Assembly (NCBI RefSeq): GCF_029931775.1
Contig: NC_079325.1
Location: 38,356,673 to 38,420,672 of the forward strand
Length of the DNA: 64,000 nt
Origin: Euleptes europaea
Taxonomy: Eukaryota; Chordata; Lepidosauria; Squamata; Sphaerodactylidae
Direction: 5' to 3'
The notes beneath the pieces were generated by a model that saw only the letters and a list, made by a program, of their open reading frames with translations, was not told the DNA's origin and did not search any database. This document shows, in pieces, positions 11,236 through 22,534 of the stretch. Both the position numbers and the translations under genes were made by a program. Each line of letters opens with the position of its first letter. Within the stretch, counting starts at the first letter, position 1.

Positions 11236-12473
11236 TGCAGTATAGATATGAGAAATGTGCATCTCATGATCCATCATTGGCTTCTTGGCCTGCTGTGCCC
11301 CATCTTTGCAGAGGCCGCTCCATGCCCATCCCCACCCTCCCCTCCCCTGGCACAAGACATTCCGAAGGGAGATTGGTTCAGTAGTAGATCTTTATTGTGG
11401 AGATTCAGTTGAGGGGGTTAACAAGACCGGGTATCAAACAACAGCTTTGTCGCAACCAGCAGCCAAAAGGAATTGGCATGTGGGGGGGGGGGAGGTGTTA
11501 ACCCAGAGCCTCTCCTCAGCCCTATTCCCATTTTACAGGCCACCCGGGCATCCTCCATGGCCTCTTGGGCTACCAGAAACATGCTCGGGGCTTTGATGAG
11601 CTTCTCTAGCAACCTGGCACACCTTCTAAGCAAATTTTGGATACTTTGGGGGGGAAGTAGCATCATCACAACATATGCAGATGCTTTTCTTGGGTTGGTT
11701 CTGAAGACCCCGTCCGATCTGGAAATGGCCTAGCCCTTCATTTGTTTGCATCTGTGGACAAAATGGATGCCGGCGGAGTCTGGCTGTCGGTGCATGCTTA
11801 GTAGGACCACGCTTTGAACCTGAAGGCAGAGGTCTTAGCGAGTAAGCCAGCCAAAAAGTTTGAAAAACCTGACACTGATTGAGTAGAAGCTGAAGGTCAG
11901 ACCCCCCCACTCATCTGAAACACTCCACCAGCAATGACTATCGACAAGCGGCCTCTGCCTCACCTCCTGACCATTCTAGCCCAATCCTCAACATCACTTG
12001 GACTTGCTTTCTAGATTGCACTTTTAGCATTGCCCACCGAATTTGCTTGATCTATGGTCTCAACTTGTCAACGGGCCCCACTGAGGTCAGCAGCCAGCGG
12101 AGGAGGGAGGTGCATGCCCTTGGGGTTGACTGCTGGAAAGATGTGCACCTGTAAGTGCATAGCAAATAGATTAACCAGTATGCTGCCAAAGTTTGAGACA
12201 GCCAGCCCCTAAATGCACCTGGAGCTGAACCCATCGGACCATCAGCCGAGTCAATCCCAGAGACCCTACCTAGTCCCTAACCTCGACCCACTGGGAGGGC
12301 TTGCTTGCTAGCCAGACATCTAGCTATGTATGGCTTGTTTTTGTTCTTTTGCTTGGAACAAAATGGACCCCAAGAGATGAAGCCCTGCAAGAGGAAGGTG
12401 GCATCACACTCCCAGCCCTTCCCACTACAAAGTTAAACAACAGACAACACTGAGTGCAGAAAGCTACCTCTTT
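11236..12473. other. Unclassified block, possibly an old reverse-oriented element
   Basis: There is no recognised coding sequence. On the minus strand an AATAAA (complement of about 11391-11396) lies near the left end, which could be a 3' end of an unknown old transcript or element. Confidence 0.3.
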
Positions 12474-12765
12474 GGCCATTTACGCATGGCTGTTTCCTCG
12501 CGGCAACCCCAACTACTTCAGGGCTTTGCCTTGATTATGCATGCATTTTCTGACTGTCAGAGGTCGCCTCGCTCCCCCCTCTCGTTTCCCCGCATTTTGC
12601 CTGCGTTTTCTGGATTTGTGTTTAGCCAGCACCCAGAAAATCCGGGTGAAATGCACGGGGAGAGTGAGGCAACCTCTGACAGTGGGAAAATGCATGCATA
12701 ACCAAGCCAAAGCCCTGAAGTAGTTGGCAGGGTGACCTTGAGGAAACGGCCATGCATAAATGGCC
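12474..12765. mobile_element. Palindromic MITE, GGCCATTTA termini, TTT target duplication
   Basis: Left end GGCCATTTACGCATGGCTGT and right end GGCCATGCATAAATGGCC form inverted termini. Internal arms also pair (ACTACTTCAGGGCTTTG / CAAAGCCCTGAAGTAGT and GACTGTCAGAGGT / ACCTCTGACAGT). TTT flanks both sides. Confidence 0.8.
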
Positions 12766-13029
12766 TTTGACTCCCCCCCCTTTATCCTCATGAATCAGTA
12801 TGTCTTTGCACACAGTGCTGTCATAAAAAGGAGGGGGGAGAGTTTGGCTAGCTGTTTAGGAGTAACCAAATTCCAATTCACTCTAGAACTCTCACTAGGA
12901 AAGATCGCACGGTGGACTCTTCCTTCCTCCAGTGGGAAGGACGGCGCTGCCCGTGGAAAGAGCTCAGGCTGTACCTTTTGACTTGGGCATGGCTCTCCTT
13001 TTCCCTTAACGCGGATGTAACCCAAGAAG

Positions 13030-13892
13030 CATCATCGCAACTTCAATCCATTTTATTGATACCCCGGGCCCAAACAAGATGCATTTCTGAAACAGTAATG
13101 AGGAACAGAGATCCTCCAAAACGAGGATTTTTAAAAAAACCAATATTTTTAAAAAGCTTCCCTCAAGGACATCAGGAAATGGGACCCAGGAAGTCTGTTG
13201 GCAACCGTCTTTCGATTGGCAGCAGCAAATTTGGACACACGACAGCTTGGGCACAGAAACGGAAGCTTTGGCAAATAACTTAAAAAGAGAAACTGGCATC
13301 TGAGTTGGCCCCTGGCACAGGCCCTGCCTGGCACTGCTTCTCTGGGATTCCTGTATCTTGCCATCTCCTTTGGCTGCTTCTGGCTCCTCTCACTTGGGCG
13401 GCTTTCCTGTCCAAGCCGCTGGTAGAAATAGGACCAAAGCTGCCCTGCTGGGACCCCAAACCGTGAGCCACAGGGAAGGACAAAACACTGCCTGTGGTGA
13501 TGAAAAATCCAAGGACTTAATCCACGAAGAGGCTGCAGAAAAGGAGGGAGGGTGAACTGAAGGATGGACGTAGCTGTGGGCTGTGAGGTCATGCTGACAG
13601 ATCCCTCTCCACCATGATTCTTGATGGTATCTTCCATCCTTCATCTAGGAGCTGTGCATTGCTCCCTCCGCTTCCCCCATGTAAACACATGACAGTTTTC
13701 AGCAGGGCACACCAGCAGGTTCTGGAGCCAGAACGGCTGAGAATCCCATAAAGCCAAATGGACCAATACGCCTGTCCAAACTGGGGCCTCCCAAGAAAGA
13801 CCGTTTGTGCTCTCCAGTCTCTCATGGTCCCACTGCCCAGGGTGGTGGAGGGGTACAGGCAGAACCAGGGGGGAGGGCAGGGAGCGCACAGC
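13030..13892 (-). other. RNF208: RNF208 3' untranslated region, probable
   Basis: The stretch after the RNF208 stop codon is free of recognisable repeats. On the minus strand it contains AATAAA (complement of 13052-13057), about 840 bases past the stop. This is the natural end for the transcript. Inferred from the signal alone. Confidence 0.55.
13052..13057 (-). terminator. Polyadenylation signal AATAAA for RNF208
   Basis: The plus strand reads TTTATT here, so the minus strand reads AATAAA. It is in the right orientation and about 840 bases downstream of the RNF208 stop codon. Confidence 0.5.
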
Positions 13893-14690
13893 TTACATGA
13901 TGGTGCAGGAAGACAGCGGGTTTCGGATGTGGCATGTGCAGGCCGCCCCGCAGTACTGGCGGAAGGTCTGATAGCAACTGCGGTCGGCGTCGCTGCTCCA
14001 CTGCACGGGGTTGGCAGAAAGAGCCTCGGCGGGAAGTCTGTTGAGGATGCTCGTGTTCACAGCCAGGGCAGCCAGTCCATAGTCGGTGAACAGCACGGTC
14101 TCCCTCTTGCAGGTGGGGCAGGAGATGAACTTGTACTTAGGGCAAGATTCATAGAGGATCTGCAGGCACTCCTCGCACACAGAGTGCAGGCAGGAGAGGA
14201 TGCGCGGGCGCTTGTTGGTGAAGTTGTACATGTGGCCACAGGTCGGGCACTCCAGCGGCTCGCATGGGGTGGAGGAGTGCAGCACGTACTGGTTCACAAT
14301 CACCTCATCTGGCGGCGGCTGGCGATGGTAGCAGATCTCCGAGCTGCCTTTGCGCTGTCCTTGGTAGAGCCGTTCACGCCGGGGCAGAGGTGGTGTCCGG
14401 GATAACCCCAGGGCCCCCGGGTTACTGTCTAAGGCTGGGATGTCCCCGCAGGCCTGGTTCACGATGATCTCCGAATCGGACGGCCAGGCCCGCTTGGCGA
14501 CCAGCGGAGGCTCGCGGCGGGGGGCGGGGACGTAGCGCGACTGGGAGCTCTGCAGCTCCGAGAACTTCTCCGGGTGGATTATCTTCATGGCTTCCATCTT
14601 GATGATGACCTGCTGCCCTTTCAGACATGACATGAGGAGGTTCTTAACATTACTGTCCGTGGCTCTGGGTTCTCCGAGGGTCCCCTGCAT
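13893..14690 (-). CDS. RNF208: RING finger protein 208 (probable E3 ubiquitin ligase), single coding exon
   Basis: The 265-residue product closely matches vertebrate RNF208 (human about 261 residues). The conserved N-terminal block reads LLMSCLKGQQVIIKMEAMKI near residues 18-37, and the tail ends CHIRNPLSSCTIM. A C3HC4 RING lies near residues 148-194 (C148, C151, C167, H169, C172, C175, C191, C194), the fold that recruits an E2 enzyme for ubiquitin transfer. Two short repeats, EIIVNQ near 74-79 and EVIVNQ near 129-134, lie ahead of it. The frame stays open upstream to 14804 without an ATG, so I chose the ATG at 14690, which gives nearly the human length. A likely splice acceptor (AG at 14695-14696 on the complement) sits four bases upstream of the start, so a 5' non-coding exon probably lies in the CpG island near 21 kb. 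Stop TAA is at 13893-13895. Identity is firm; the exact start is well supported. Confidence 0.95.
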   Translation of the reverse strand: MQGTLGEPRATDSNVKNLLMSCLKGQQVIIKMEAMKIIHPEKFSELQSSQSRYVPAPRREPPLVAKRAWPSDSEIIVNQACGDIPALDSNPGALGLSRTPPLPRRERLYQGQRKGSSEICYHRQPPPDEVIVNQYVLHSSTPCEPLECPTCGHMYNFTNKRPRILSCLHSVCEECLQILYESCPKYKFISCPTCKRETVLFTDYGLAALAVNTSILNRLPAEALSANPVQWSSDADRSCYQTFRQYCGAACTCHIRNPLSSCTIM

Positions 14691-16116
14691 GGGGCTAGAA
14701 GGTGATCGTAGCAGGCCAGGCTTTGAATCGTGCGCGGGCCGTGAAGCGGCAATGCTGGAGAAAGCCGCTGGAACAGGGGCACATCCTGGGGCGAAAGGCG
14801 CCAAAATAGTTCCTTCTTCCTGGTGGGTTGCGACAGCGGTGCTAGGACCCCAGTTCCATGCACATTCCTTACAAGGCAGGTTGCGGGGCGACAGCTGGGT
14901 GGCAAGGACCGTGTTGCGTTACAACAGTCCGTGGCCTGGTGGAGCTTTGGGGGGTTGTGTCCCGTAGTGCAGCTGGGTTGGGCAAATTGGAGCACCACAC
15001 AGTACTGGGATGGACGCCGGCCCCTGTGGGATGACACCTCACAGACTGGCTAGATGAACAAAGCCAAAGTGGGCTGGACTTTTTTCCCCACACACCAGGG
15101 CTAAGCCACCTTGGCTGCAGGTGAGTCAGGCTGAAGCTGCCTCTCAGGATGGAATGCGATCAGAGCCGCCTGGTGCAATGTCTCTGGCCCCTCCTCCACA
15201 GGGCCTTGATTCCCTGTTTACATTCGAGGAGATTCAGACTGGGCTCAAGAATGTGTTTTGCAAATTCCAGAGCTCTGACTTTCCCCTGCCTCTTCCACTC
15301 GCCTGGTCACAGACTTCTGCAGAGCTCCTTCCTCTGGGGCAGGCACCAGGAGAGAGATCCACAGGTGGAACACATCCTGCTCAGGTGAAAGGCGGCAGGT
15401 TCCCACCTGGCAGCTGGCGGCTTCTTCCCTGGGAACAGACCTGGCCTGCCAGCTCCGTCTCTACAATGGGTTCTTGTGGCGCTTGCAGGAATGTCTGGAA
15501 AACAAAGCAGATCTTTTTTTAAAAAAAAATCTGACAGTGTTTGCAGAAATGCATGCTTGGACTGGAACCTGCTGCTTATTCCTTCCTTGGTAAGGTTCCC
15601 CCCCCCTTGTTACTCCCCCAAAAACAGCCGCCTCAGCATGGTAAAAAGCCCAAAAAAACTGCATTCAAGCTTGCTCAAACACCAGCCCCCAAAAAGAGTG
15701 CTGTGTGATTCAAAAGCTTGCTTCCAATGTTGTAAAAATCTACTCTGACCAATGAGAACTATCATTCCCCTTGTCCTATGCTGTGGTAGGCTGTTGCGAT
15801 CGTTCATTCTTCCACCCTCCCACAATGAACTGGGCCGTTTTGCTTAGGGATAACAGAAAGGTTCCATTTTCTCCCAGCTACTTCCTGTTTTCCTTTTTGA
15901 AAGTCTAGGGAGTAAACTGGTGTATGGGGGTTTGCAGCTACTCCAAAAGTTAATACACACAGCCATTGCCATGGGAAAATACTTGTTCCTCAGACTTCCT
16001 TGGATTTTTTCCCCTTGCCTGTACATATTCACAAGACCCTGATGTTCAAAAGAAACTCGGCTCTGACTTTCTCTAAAACAGATGGCAAAATGCTGAAAGT
16101 TGTAAGCACCTATTAA

Positions 16117-16415
16117 AAAGGTAAAGGTCCCCCTGTGCAAGCACCAGGTCATTCCTGACCCATGGGGTGACGTCACATCCCAATGTTTACTAGGCAGACT
16201 TTGTTTATGGGGTGGTTTGCCAGGGCCTTCTCCAGTCATCTTCCCTTTGCCCCCAGCAAGCTGGGTCCTCATTTTAACGACCTCGGAAGGATGGAAGGCT
16301 GCGTCAACCTTGAGCCAGCTACCTGAAAATGACTTCCGTTGGGATCGAACTCAGGTTGTGAGCAGAGCTTGGACTGCAGTACTGCAGCTTACCACTCTGT
16401 GCCACAGGGCTCTAA
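16117..16415 (-). mobile_element. tRNA-derived SINE (GGTAAGCTGCAG family), reverse, in RNF208 intron
   Basis: It runs from AAAGGTAAAGGTCCCCCTGT to CTTACCACTCTGTGCCACAG, the reverse complement of the 3.2-kb copy. Confidence 0.88.
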
Positions 16416-17356
16416 GCACCTATTAGTCCTGCTAATTTTGCTCCCAGGGCTCAGAACTTATTTCCAGTGTCAGGGTCAGTGCTGGAAATCCCTGAAGAAA
16501 TCACAAAAATGGCCATGGCCATTTTGCCTATACAGCATGCATTTCCTTTGCCTCCAAATAACTACAGCCAGTCCTCCATACTTCCATGATTGAGGCAATG
16601 CTTCCCTGGTAGGGGTGGGTGAATAAATTCCAGTTTAGCTCGAACCTCAATAACTTCTCATTTTGGAAATTAAAGGCAAACTTCCCCCTGCCACTGGGGG
16701 CTTGGAAAAGGAGATGCTGTGGTTTCTTGCTGTGTTAATTTCAAAAACCATAGACACTCAGACACAGGCACATCTGAAACCCGGAGCATGCAACAGGCAG
16801 AGTTTCCAAGCTTTGCCAAACACTTTGTGTGTGGTTGAGATGAGAACCGCAGTATACAGGCAAGTACACACACACACACCCCGCAGCCTGATGCCTCTCA
16901 CTAGCACTCCAGTTCGTGTCAAAACCCCTCTTTTAAGACATATCTAAACCACAGACTGAAATGGGTTCCAGAGTCATTTCCTCCCCCTGGGGAACTGCAG
17001 GTCTCTGACGAAAGAAGTGTGTACAATCTGACCAGGGGGATGAAACGGTAGTGGGCCAGCTCAAGCTGACGCTTGTAGGCAGGGAGGAGGGGAGCAAGTT
17101 TCACAAACTCTTCTTTTTAAGAGCTAGGCTGAAATAACAGCAAAATGAAACTGCCAGGCATGAACACACAAGGCTTTGGCAAACTGCTATATACTCTCAG
17201 CACAGGGATAATAATACTGGCCTGGATTATTTCAGGGTTGTTGTGCAGATCAAAGAGAAGAATTTAACACACTTCATTTCATATCTATGTGACATGCACT
17301 CCAACTGTCCCAGTTTACCATGGATGGTCCTTGTTTTCTGGTCCTTGTCCCTGATA

Positions 17357-17600
17357 AAGATCAGGGGCAGTTTCAGATGGGTATTTGTGCTGTCTAGAGT
17401 AGAAGAGCAAGATTCTAGTCCAGTAGTATCTTAAAGACCAACAAGATTTCTGGGGTATAAGTTTTAGAGTCCGAGCTCCTTGAGCTCTGAAGCTTGTACG
17501 CTGGAAATCTTATTGGTCTTTAAGGCACTACCGGACTCGAATCTTGCTCTTCTACTCTAGACAGCACAAATACCCACCTGAAACTGCCCCTGATAAATCA
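17357..17600. repeat. Long inverted repeat (hairpin) element
   Basis: AGGGGCAGTTTCAGATGGGT at the left is matched in reverse complement by ACCCACCTGAAACTGCCCCT at the right. The arms continue through CTAGAGTAGAAGAGCAAGATTC and AGTAGTATCTTAAAGACCAA, giving arms of roughly 100 bases around a short loop near 17475. It is the same family as the AGTAGCACCTTAAAGAC repeat at 34.3 kb. Confidence 0.85.
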
Positions 17601-17839
17601 CTGTCCCTCTTTTTTTAGTGTTCAGAGGTGCCTTGTTGAAACAAACATAACAAGCCTAAATTATGTTTCCTCAGGGTTTCCACTCCCTTCTTAGAATCTG
17701 AATTTCTGAATGGGGTCAGATGCATGGCATCTCAACTGCACAGCCGTATAAATGTATGCACCCAAATGAAGACTCAAGTACTGGGCAGTACGCAGCCTGC
17801 CCTTTCGCACGCTGCACCTAGCATACCTATCGGTTTCAT

Positions 17840-18056
17840 TACAATCTTGACCTTCCTCTGGAGCTCAGGGCAGCCATATATGGCTTTCCCCTCCTCTGTT
17901 TTATCTTTACAATGACTTGATGAGGTAGGTTGGGTGGGGAAAAGCGACAAGCCCAAAGTCACCTGGTGAGTTTAACGGCTGAGCGAGCAAGGATTTGAAC
18001 CCGAGTCTCTCTGGCTCTAGTCCAGCACTTTAACTGCTACGCCAAGCTGGCTCACA
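17840..18056 (-). mobile_element. MIR-like tRNA SINE, reverse
   Basis: GATGAGGTAGGTTGGGTGGG, GGATTTGAACCCGAGTCTCT and CTTTAACTGCTACGCCAAGC, the last two being the reverse B box and A box. Confidence 0.8.
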
Positions 18057-19349
18057 ACTGAGCTCTAACCAAACTCCTGGCTTTTCAAATAGTGCAAAAT
18101 CACAGGATGGCAGACTGCAAGATTAGATGTGCAGCAGGCAGAACAGAGCCTTCAGCAATGGCTTATGAAGGAGCAAAAGCAGCAGCTTTTGGTATGGAAA
18201 AGAGGTTGTCACAAGTACGTTTTTCATCTGTTAAGTGTTGGAGGCTGTGACACACTCAGCCAGAATGGAAATGCAATTGCACCGGAAAGAGTTTTGCAAC
18301 GCAGAGCAAGCATGTGGTTTGGTTTTATTCTGAATGGTGGAAATTTGTGAGTCACACAAGGCTCTTCTTCAGAAATTTCTTCCTGAACAACAGGAAATAT
18401 TCAGTAGAACAAAATTAATTGTTGCTGTACTAGTTGCTGGTACTAACCAAACTGAGCCTTTCCTTTACCCAGCGGTGACTGTTCAGTTCCAAGATGGAAA
18501 AAGTAAGGTTGGAGATACAGTTGTTTTGTTTTTAAAGAGAACTGAAAGTGTTTTAGAATTGTAGGATTTCCCGCGGGGTGTTCAAAAGCATCCACTGGTC
18601 AAACAGGTTTCGCAAGTTTTTGGAAGCAATACAAAGCCCCCTGCGAAACCTGTTTAGCAGAGATGAAACTTTAAGTGGCAGCCTCTTTTTCTAACTGCCT
18701 TCAGCTGGAGGGATGCTTTATTAGGTTACTGTTAGGCCACGACAGCAGGAAGAGATGAGTAGTGAATACCAGTGCTGGGCTTGTACTGCAACACCCAGGT
18801 TCAGATGCCTCTTCCAGCTTATCCTACCTCATGGGGCTGCTGTGAAGATGGAATGGGATTCCCACGTGGATGTTGCCTCAAAAGCCGAACAGAAATATCA
18901 CAAGGAAGAGTAATAAGTTCTCCACCAAAGATATAATCAGTTTATGGAATCTGTTGCCATGAGATGCAGTGGTGGTTGCTAACACAGAGCTTAAAAGAAG
19001 CAAAATACGTGGCAAGTGACTTGTCTTGTCAACAGCTGAATGGATCCTTTATCTCCAGAGGCAGCAGGAATCAAAAAACATTGCCAATGTATGCTGAGGT
19101 TCGAGATACCAGCCACTATAGCCCTAAGGGAGGGATGATTTGTAGAACATACTTAAAAATATACTGATCAGCAGTATCCCACTGTGCAAACGTGGTCTGG
19201 AAATATCCAAAACAATATCCTTCATTTCCCTCACCTCCTGTTTTACCGTAGTTTTAAACCCTTCCTCCCTTCAGTTTATCAGAATTTAAATTGTAAGCTC
19301 CTTTGGGCACAGATCTTTGTGGGGGTTGCTCCTGTTCTTCTGAAAGGGC

Positions 19350-19370
19350 CACACACACACACACACACAC
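19350..19370. repeat. (CA)n microsatellite
   Basis: About ten CA units. Shorter CA runs occur near 16870 and 20048-20080, and a GT run near 51808. Confidence 0.85.
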
Positions 19371-19439
19371 GTTGATGGGGTTTTGTTAAAATGTTTCTGA
19401 TATTATTGGTAGCAATGGTAGTTATTCTGGAGAACAGAT

Positions 19440-19770
19440 ACATTCTCACATTGCCTTTCTGGATCAGATCAAAGGTCCCCATAGTCTAGCATTCCGTCTC
19501 CAACGGGGACAAGGTGGGTCATGAAGGCAACACCCGTCAATTCTGCTTGCCCCCAGCATCTGAAATGCAAAGGTAGCCTGCCTCTGTGTAGGGAGTCTCA
19601 TGCTTGACAGACACTTACAGACCTCTCCTCCATTTCATCAGATCCATTTTTTAAAAAACCATCTAAACTATCAGCTGTCACCACATCTTGCACATAGCAA
19701 ATTCCACAAGTCAATCAATCACTCAGTATGTAAAGAACTATTCCTTAGGGTCTGACTTGAAATTAGTTAT
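19440..19770 (-). mobile_element. CR1 LINE 3' fragment, reverse, old
   Basis: GGATCAGATCAAAGGTCCCC, AAACCATCTAAACTATCAGC and TCACCACATCTTGCACATAG follow the order of the reversed CR1 tail. Confidence 0.65.
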
Positions 19771-21175
19771 GTATTCAACCATTCTGATGTAAGCTCCTTG
19801 GGGCAGTAAACAATTTGGCGGGGGTGACTCTGTAAATTGCCCTGCACATCCATGTTGCCAATCATTATCATACAAAGATAACATGGTAGGCCCAGGCTGC
19901 CCACCAGACCCCTGGAATCCATTTGTGTCTGTCTCTTGCTCTCTGCTCTGTTCTTAGGAGCTCACGTGACGTTAAACAAGTGTACCTATTTTTATCTGAC
20001 ACACACTAGAGGGTACGCATCTCTTGCACACCTACATGCCTAATTACACACATGCACACACACACACTTACACACACAGATTATTCCCAGTTGCCCCAAG
20101 ACACACCAACACAGGCTCGTTCCAAAGATCATACACCGAATGATGTTCTCACCAAGCTTGGCTTGTATCTTCGCAGGGCCTTGTTTACTATGGCAGCTTC
20201 GCTGTGCCACCCAAACGGCCCCCTTCTCTGCCGCTTCCGCTCCAGGCGTGCCGCCAGGGGCTCCGAAGGCCCAGTCGCTAGAGGTTATCTGAAAGGCAGC
20301 CGAGCAGGGTGGTCCTTCTCGGCTCCCTACAAAAGGCCCCTAATCCAGCCCTGCTCCGTCCATCCGACCGATTACAGCCGCTTCAGTCCCAGAGGACCCA
20401 GTAGATCTTGCCGAACGCAGAGCAAAGAAAGGCTGCTCTTGCAGAGGTTGTCGATCCAGATGTTCGCCGGCCTGGGCCAGATGTTCCAGCGGGCCCGGAG
20501 CAGGTGCTGTCAGCTCCAAAGCAGGTTGACCGGAGGTGCTGCCTCTAATCCAGCGGTTTGCTTGCAGATGCGGCAAAGGGCAGCCTCCAGGGCCAGGGCT
20601 TGTAACTCCACACTCTCCCTCCCCCAAAAGGCAATGCTGCTTCGGCTTCTGGAAGCAGGAGGCCGGCTTTCTCTTGCCTTGAGGAAAAGGATGTTTCCAA
20701 AACCGTGGAAGCAAGGGCGGCTGCGGCGTGGGGGAGCTCAAGGGGCGAGCCGTGGGCCTGGAAGGGCTGCGCTGCTCCTTCCCATCTCCGCAAGGGCACG
20801 GTTGCTGGCAAGTGCAGAGAGACTGGGGGGAGAGAGAGCGAAATCCTGCCTGGATCCTCCCTCCTGCCGGGTGCCTGGCTCCTGGGCGATGGATGGAGGG
20901 GAGGAGATCCACCGCCGCCTGTTCCTCTCCTCCGGGCTGTATTTTCCTGGGGGTGCGTGTTGGGGGGTGGGGTGTCTCTCCCCAAAGGATGCTCGCAATC
21001 GGGAGGGGGGGTTTCCCAAAGATGCCCCCGCGACAGTTCCCCGGGATGCTGCAGGACCTCCGTTGGGGGGGGGGGGAGAGATGCTCGAGAGGAGGGGTGG
21101 GGTCGCCGCCCGGATCCCTTCCGAAGCCCCCTCGGGTGCCGAGCGAGGGGACGCTCGCCTTTCCTCCCCCCACCC

Positions 21176-21206
21176 CTCCCTCCCTCCCTCCCTCCCTCCC
21201 TCCCTG
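21176..21206. repeat. (CCCT)n tetranucleotide microsatellite
   Basis: About seven tandem CCCT units lie within the CpG island upstream of RNF208. Confidence 0.85.
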
Positions 21207-21392
21207 CGGCAGGAGCTCCGAGGCGCAGCCTGCGAGATGCTCAGCGGCGGGGGACGGCCGCTTTGCTCGCGCCGCTGCCTCCCCGTCTCCGCAGTGAAGC
21301 AGCACTGCAGTGGTGCAGCCGGCTCGGCTCGGCTCACGTCCCTCTCGCTCGCCAGCCCGCAGCCTCGTGGGCCGCAGCGCCTCCGCGCGCCG

Positions 21393-21418
21393 CCTGCTGC
21401 TGCTGCTGCTGCTGCTGC
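21393..21418. repeat. (CTG)n trinucleotide microsatellite in the CpG island
   Basis: About eight CTG units (CAG on the complement) lie inside the GC-rich island. In one plus frame they read as a leucine run. No in-frame ATG precedes it, so it is better read as a repeat in promoter or 5' UTR DNA. Confidence 0.85.
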
Positions 21419-21681
21419 CGGCCGCCTGGGCGATCGAGGCCCGCCGCCCCCTCCCCGCCGCTGGCGGCCAAGGAGACCCCCCCCTCCGCCCCCCGGGCCG
21501 CCTCGCTAGGCCTGGCCAGAGCGCGCAGGCGACTGCGCCTCCCTCCCTCCGGACCTCCCTGCGGGACGCTAGGGGAGCCGCCCCCCCCAAAAAAATTATG
21601 AATGGATGGATCCGGAAGGGTGCCAGCAGCTGCGAGCTTTCTGGTTAATCGCAACTGTTTGTGATCATTCTTCTTGGACGC

Positions 21682-21876
21682 ATGGAGCCGCCTTCGACGG
21701 AATCAGACCCTCGGTCCCTCCAAGGCAGTGTTGTCTACTCAGGCAGGCAGCGGCTCTGCAGGGGCTCAGGCTGAGGTCTTTCACATCACCTGCTCGCCTA
21801 GTCCCTTGAACTGGAGATGCCGGGGATTGAGCCTGGGACCTTGTGCATGCCGAGCAGATACTCTACCACAGCCCCT
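21682..21876 (-). mobile_element. tRNA-derived SINE (GGCTCAGTGGTAGAGC family), reverse
   Basis: It contains AGACCCTCGGTCCCTCCAAG, GTTGTCTACTCAGGCAGG and GGGATTGAGCCTGGGACC, the reverse B box. It abuts the CpG island on the RNF208-upstream side. Confidence 0.85.
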
Positions 21877-21883
21877 ACCTTAT

Positions 21884-21980
21884 TATTATTATTATCATCA
21901 TCATCGTTATTATTTTTATCATCATTATCATCATCATGATCATTATCGTCCTCATCGTCGTTGTTGTTATTATTATTGCT
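21884..21980. repeat. Mixed (TTA/TCA/TCG)n microsatellite
   Basis: About 95 bases of TAT, CAT and CGT triplets in irregular order lie between a reverse SINE and a SINE-like body (about 21982-22130). Confidence 0.85.
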
Positions 21981-22310
21981 TAGCACTGTCCAAAGTGCTT
22001 CACAAGCATCTCGAAAATCCCGACAACAGCCCTGAGAGGCAGGCCACTATTTTTATTGTCGGCAGGTGTCCCAGAGCGGCCTGTCCAAGAGCATCTGCCA
22101 AGTGTGTGGCAGCAGTGAGACTTTAGACCCTCGGTTGCTTTCACTCCAGTTTGGCATCCAAAGGAGCATTTTTTTTTAATCCATACAACTTCATTTCCTA
22201 ATCGTCCATTTTCCTGTTTTCCTCCTGCTTTGATGCAATCTTGTTCAAACCTGCTTTGATGCCATCTGTTTGCACTAGCTACAAGAACTACATGAAGAAT
22301 TGCTGCTGTG

Positions 22311-22517
22311 TAGGGTTGCCAACCTCCAGGTACTAGCTGGAGATCTCCTGCTATTGCAACTGATCTCCAGCCAATAGAGATCAGATCACCTGGAGAAAAT
22401 GGCTGCTTTGGCAATTGGATTCTATGGCATTTAAATCCCTCCCCTCCCAAACCCTGCCCTCCTCAAGCGCCACCCAGAAACCTCCCACCGGTGGCAAAGA
22501 GGGACCTGGCAACCCTA
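22311..22517 (+). mobile_element. hAT MITE of the TAGGGTTGCCA family
   Basis: A full copy from TAGGGTTGCC to GGCAACCCTA with an exact 8-bp target duplication CTGCTGTG on both sides. Confidence 0.93.
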
Positions 22518-22534
22518 CTGCTGTGTAAAAGCAG

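Larger units (their letters stand above)
14697..20199 (-). other. Presumed RNF208 5' intron with repeats
   Basis: This lies between the RNF208 acceptor and the CpG island. Apart from the SINEs at 16.1 and 17.8 kb, the hairpin at 17.36 kb and the CR1 at 19.4 kb, nothing is recognised. The extent depends on the inferred promoter. Confidence 0.45.
20200..21640 (-). promoter_or_regulatory. CpG-rich island, probable RNF208 promoter and 5' exon region
   Basis: This is a long GC- and CpG-rich block with many CG dinucleotides, a CCCT tract (about 21176-21206) and a CTG tract (about 21393-21418). Long open frames on both strands are a by-product of low stop-codon density: they overlap antisense, lack usable ATG contexts and show no domain. 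It lies upstream of RNF208 on that gene's strand, and RNF208 has a splice acceptor just before its ATG. I therefore infer the promoter and non-coding first exon here. The donor could not be fixed. One candidate, GTGAG on the complement, lies near 20147-20151. Confidence 0.6.

Noticed and set aside
14691-14804. N-terminal extension of RNF208 to 303 residues
   Set aside because: The open frame begins without an ATG and includes a probable splice acceptor. The ATG at 14690 gives the family length.
20052-21509. 485-residue plus frame in the GC-rich island
   Set aside because: Overlaps a 416-residue antisense frame, has low-complexity proline/arginine/glycine content and no domain. It results from few stop codons in GC-rich DNA.
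21310-21648. Frame with a leucine run resembling a signal peptide (RRLLLLLLLLPAAWA)
   Set aside because: No ATG between the upstream in-frame stop and the leucine run. The run is a CTG microsatellite.
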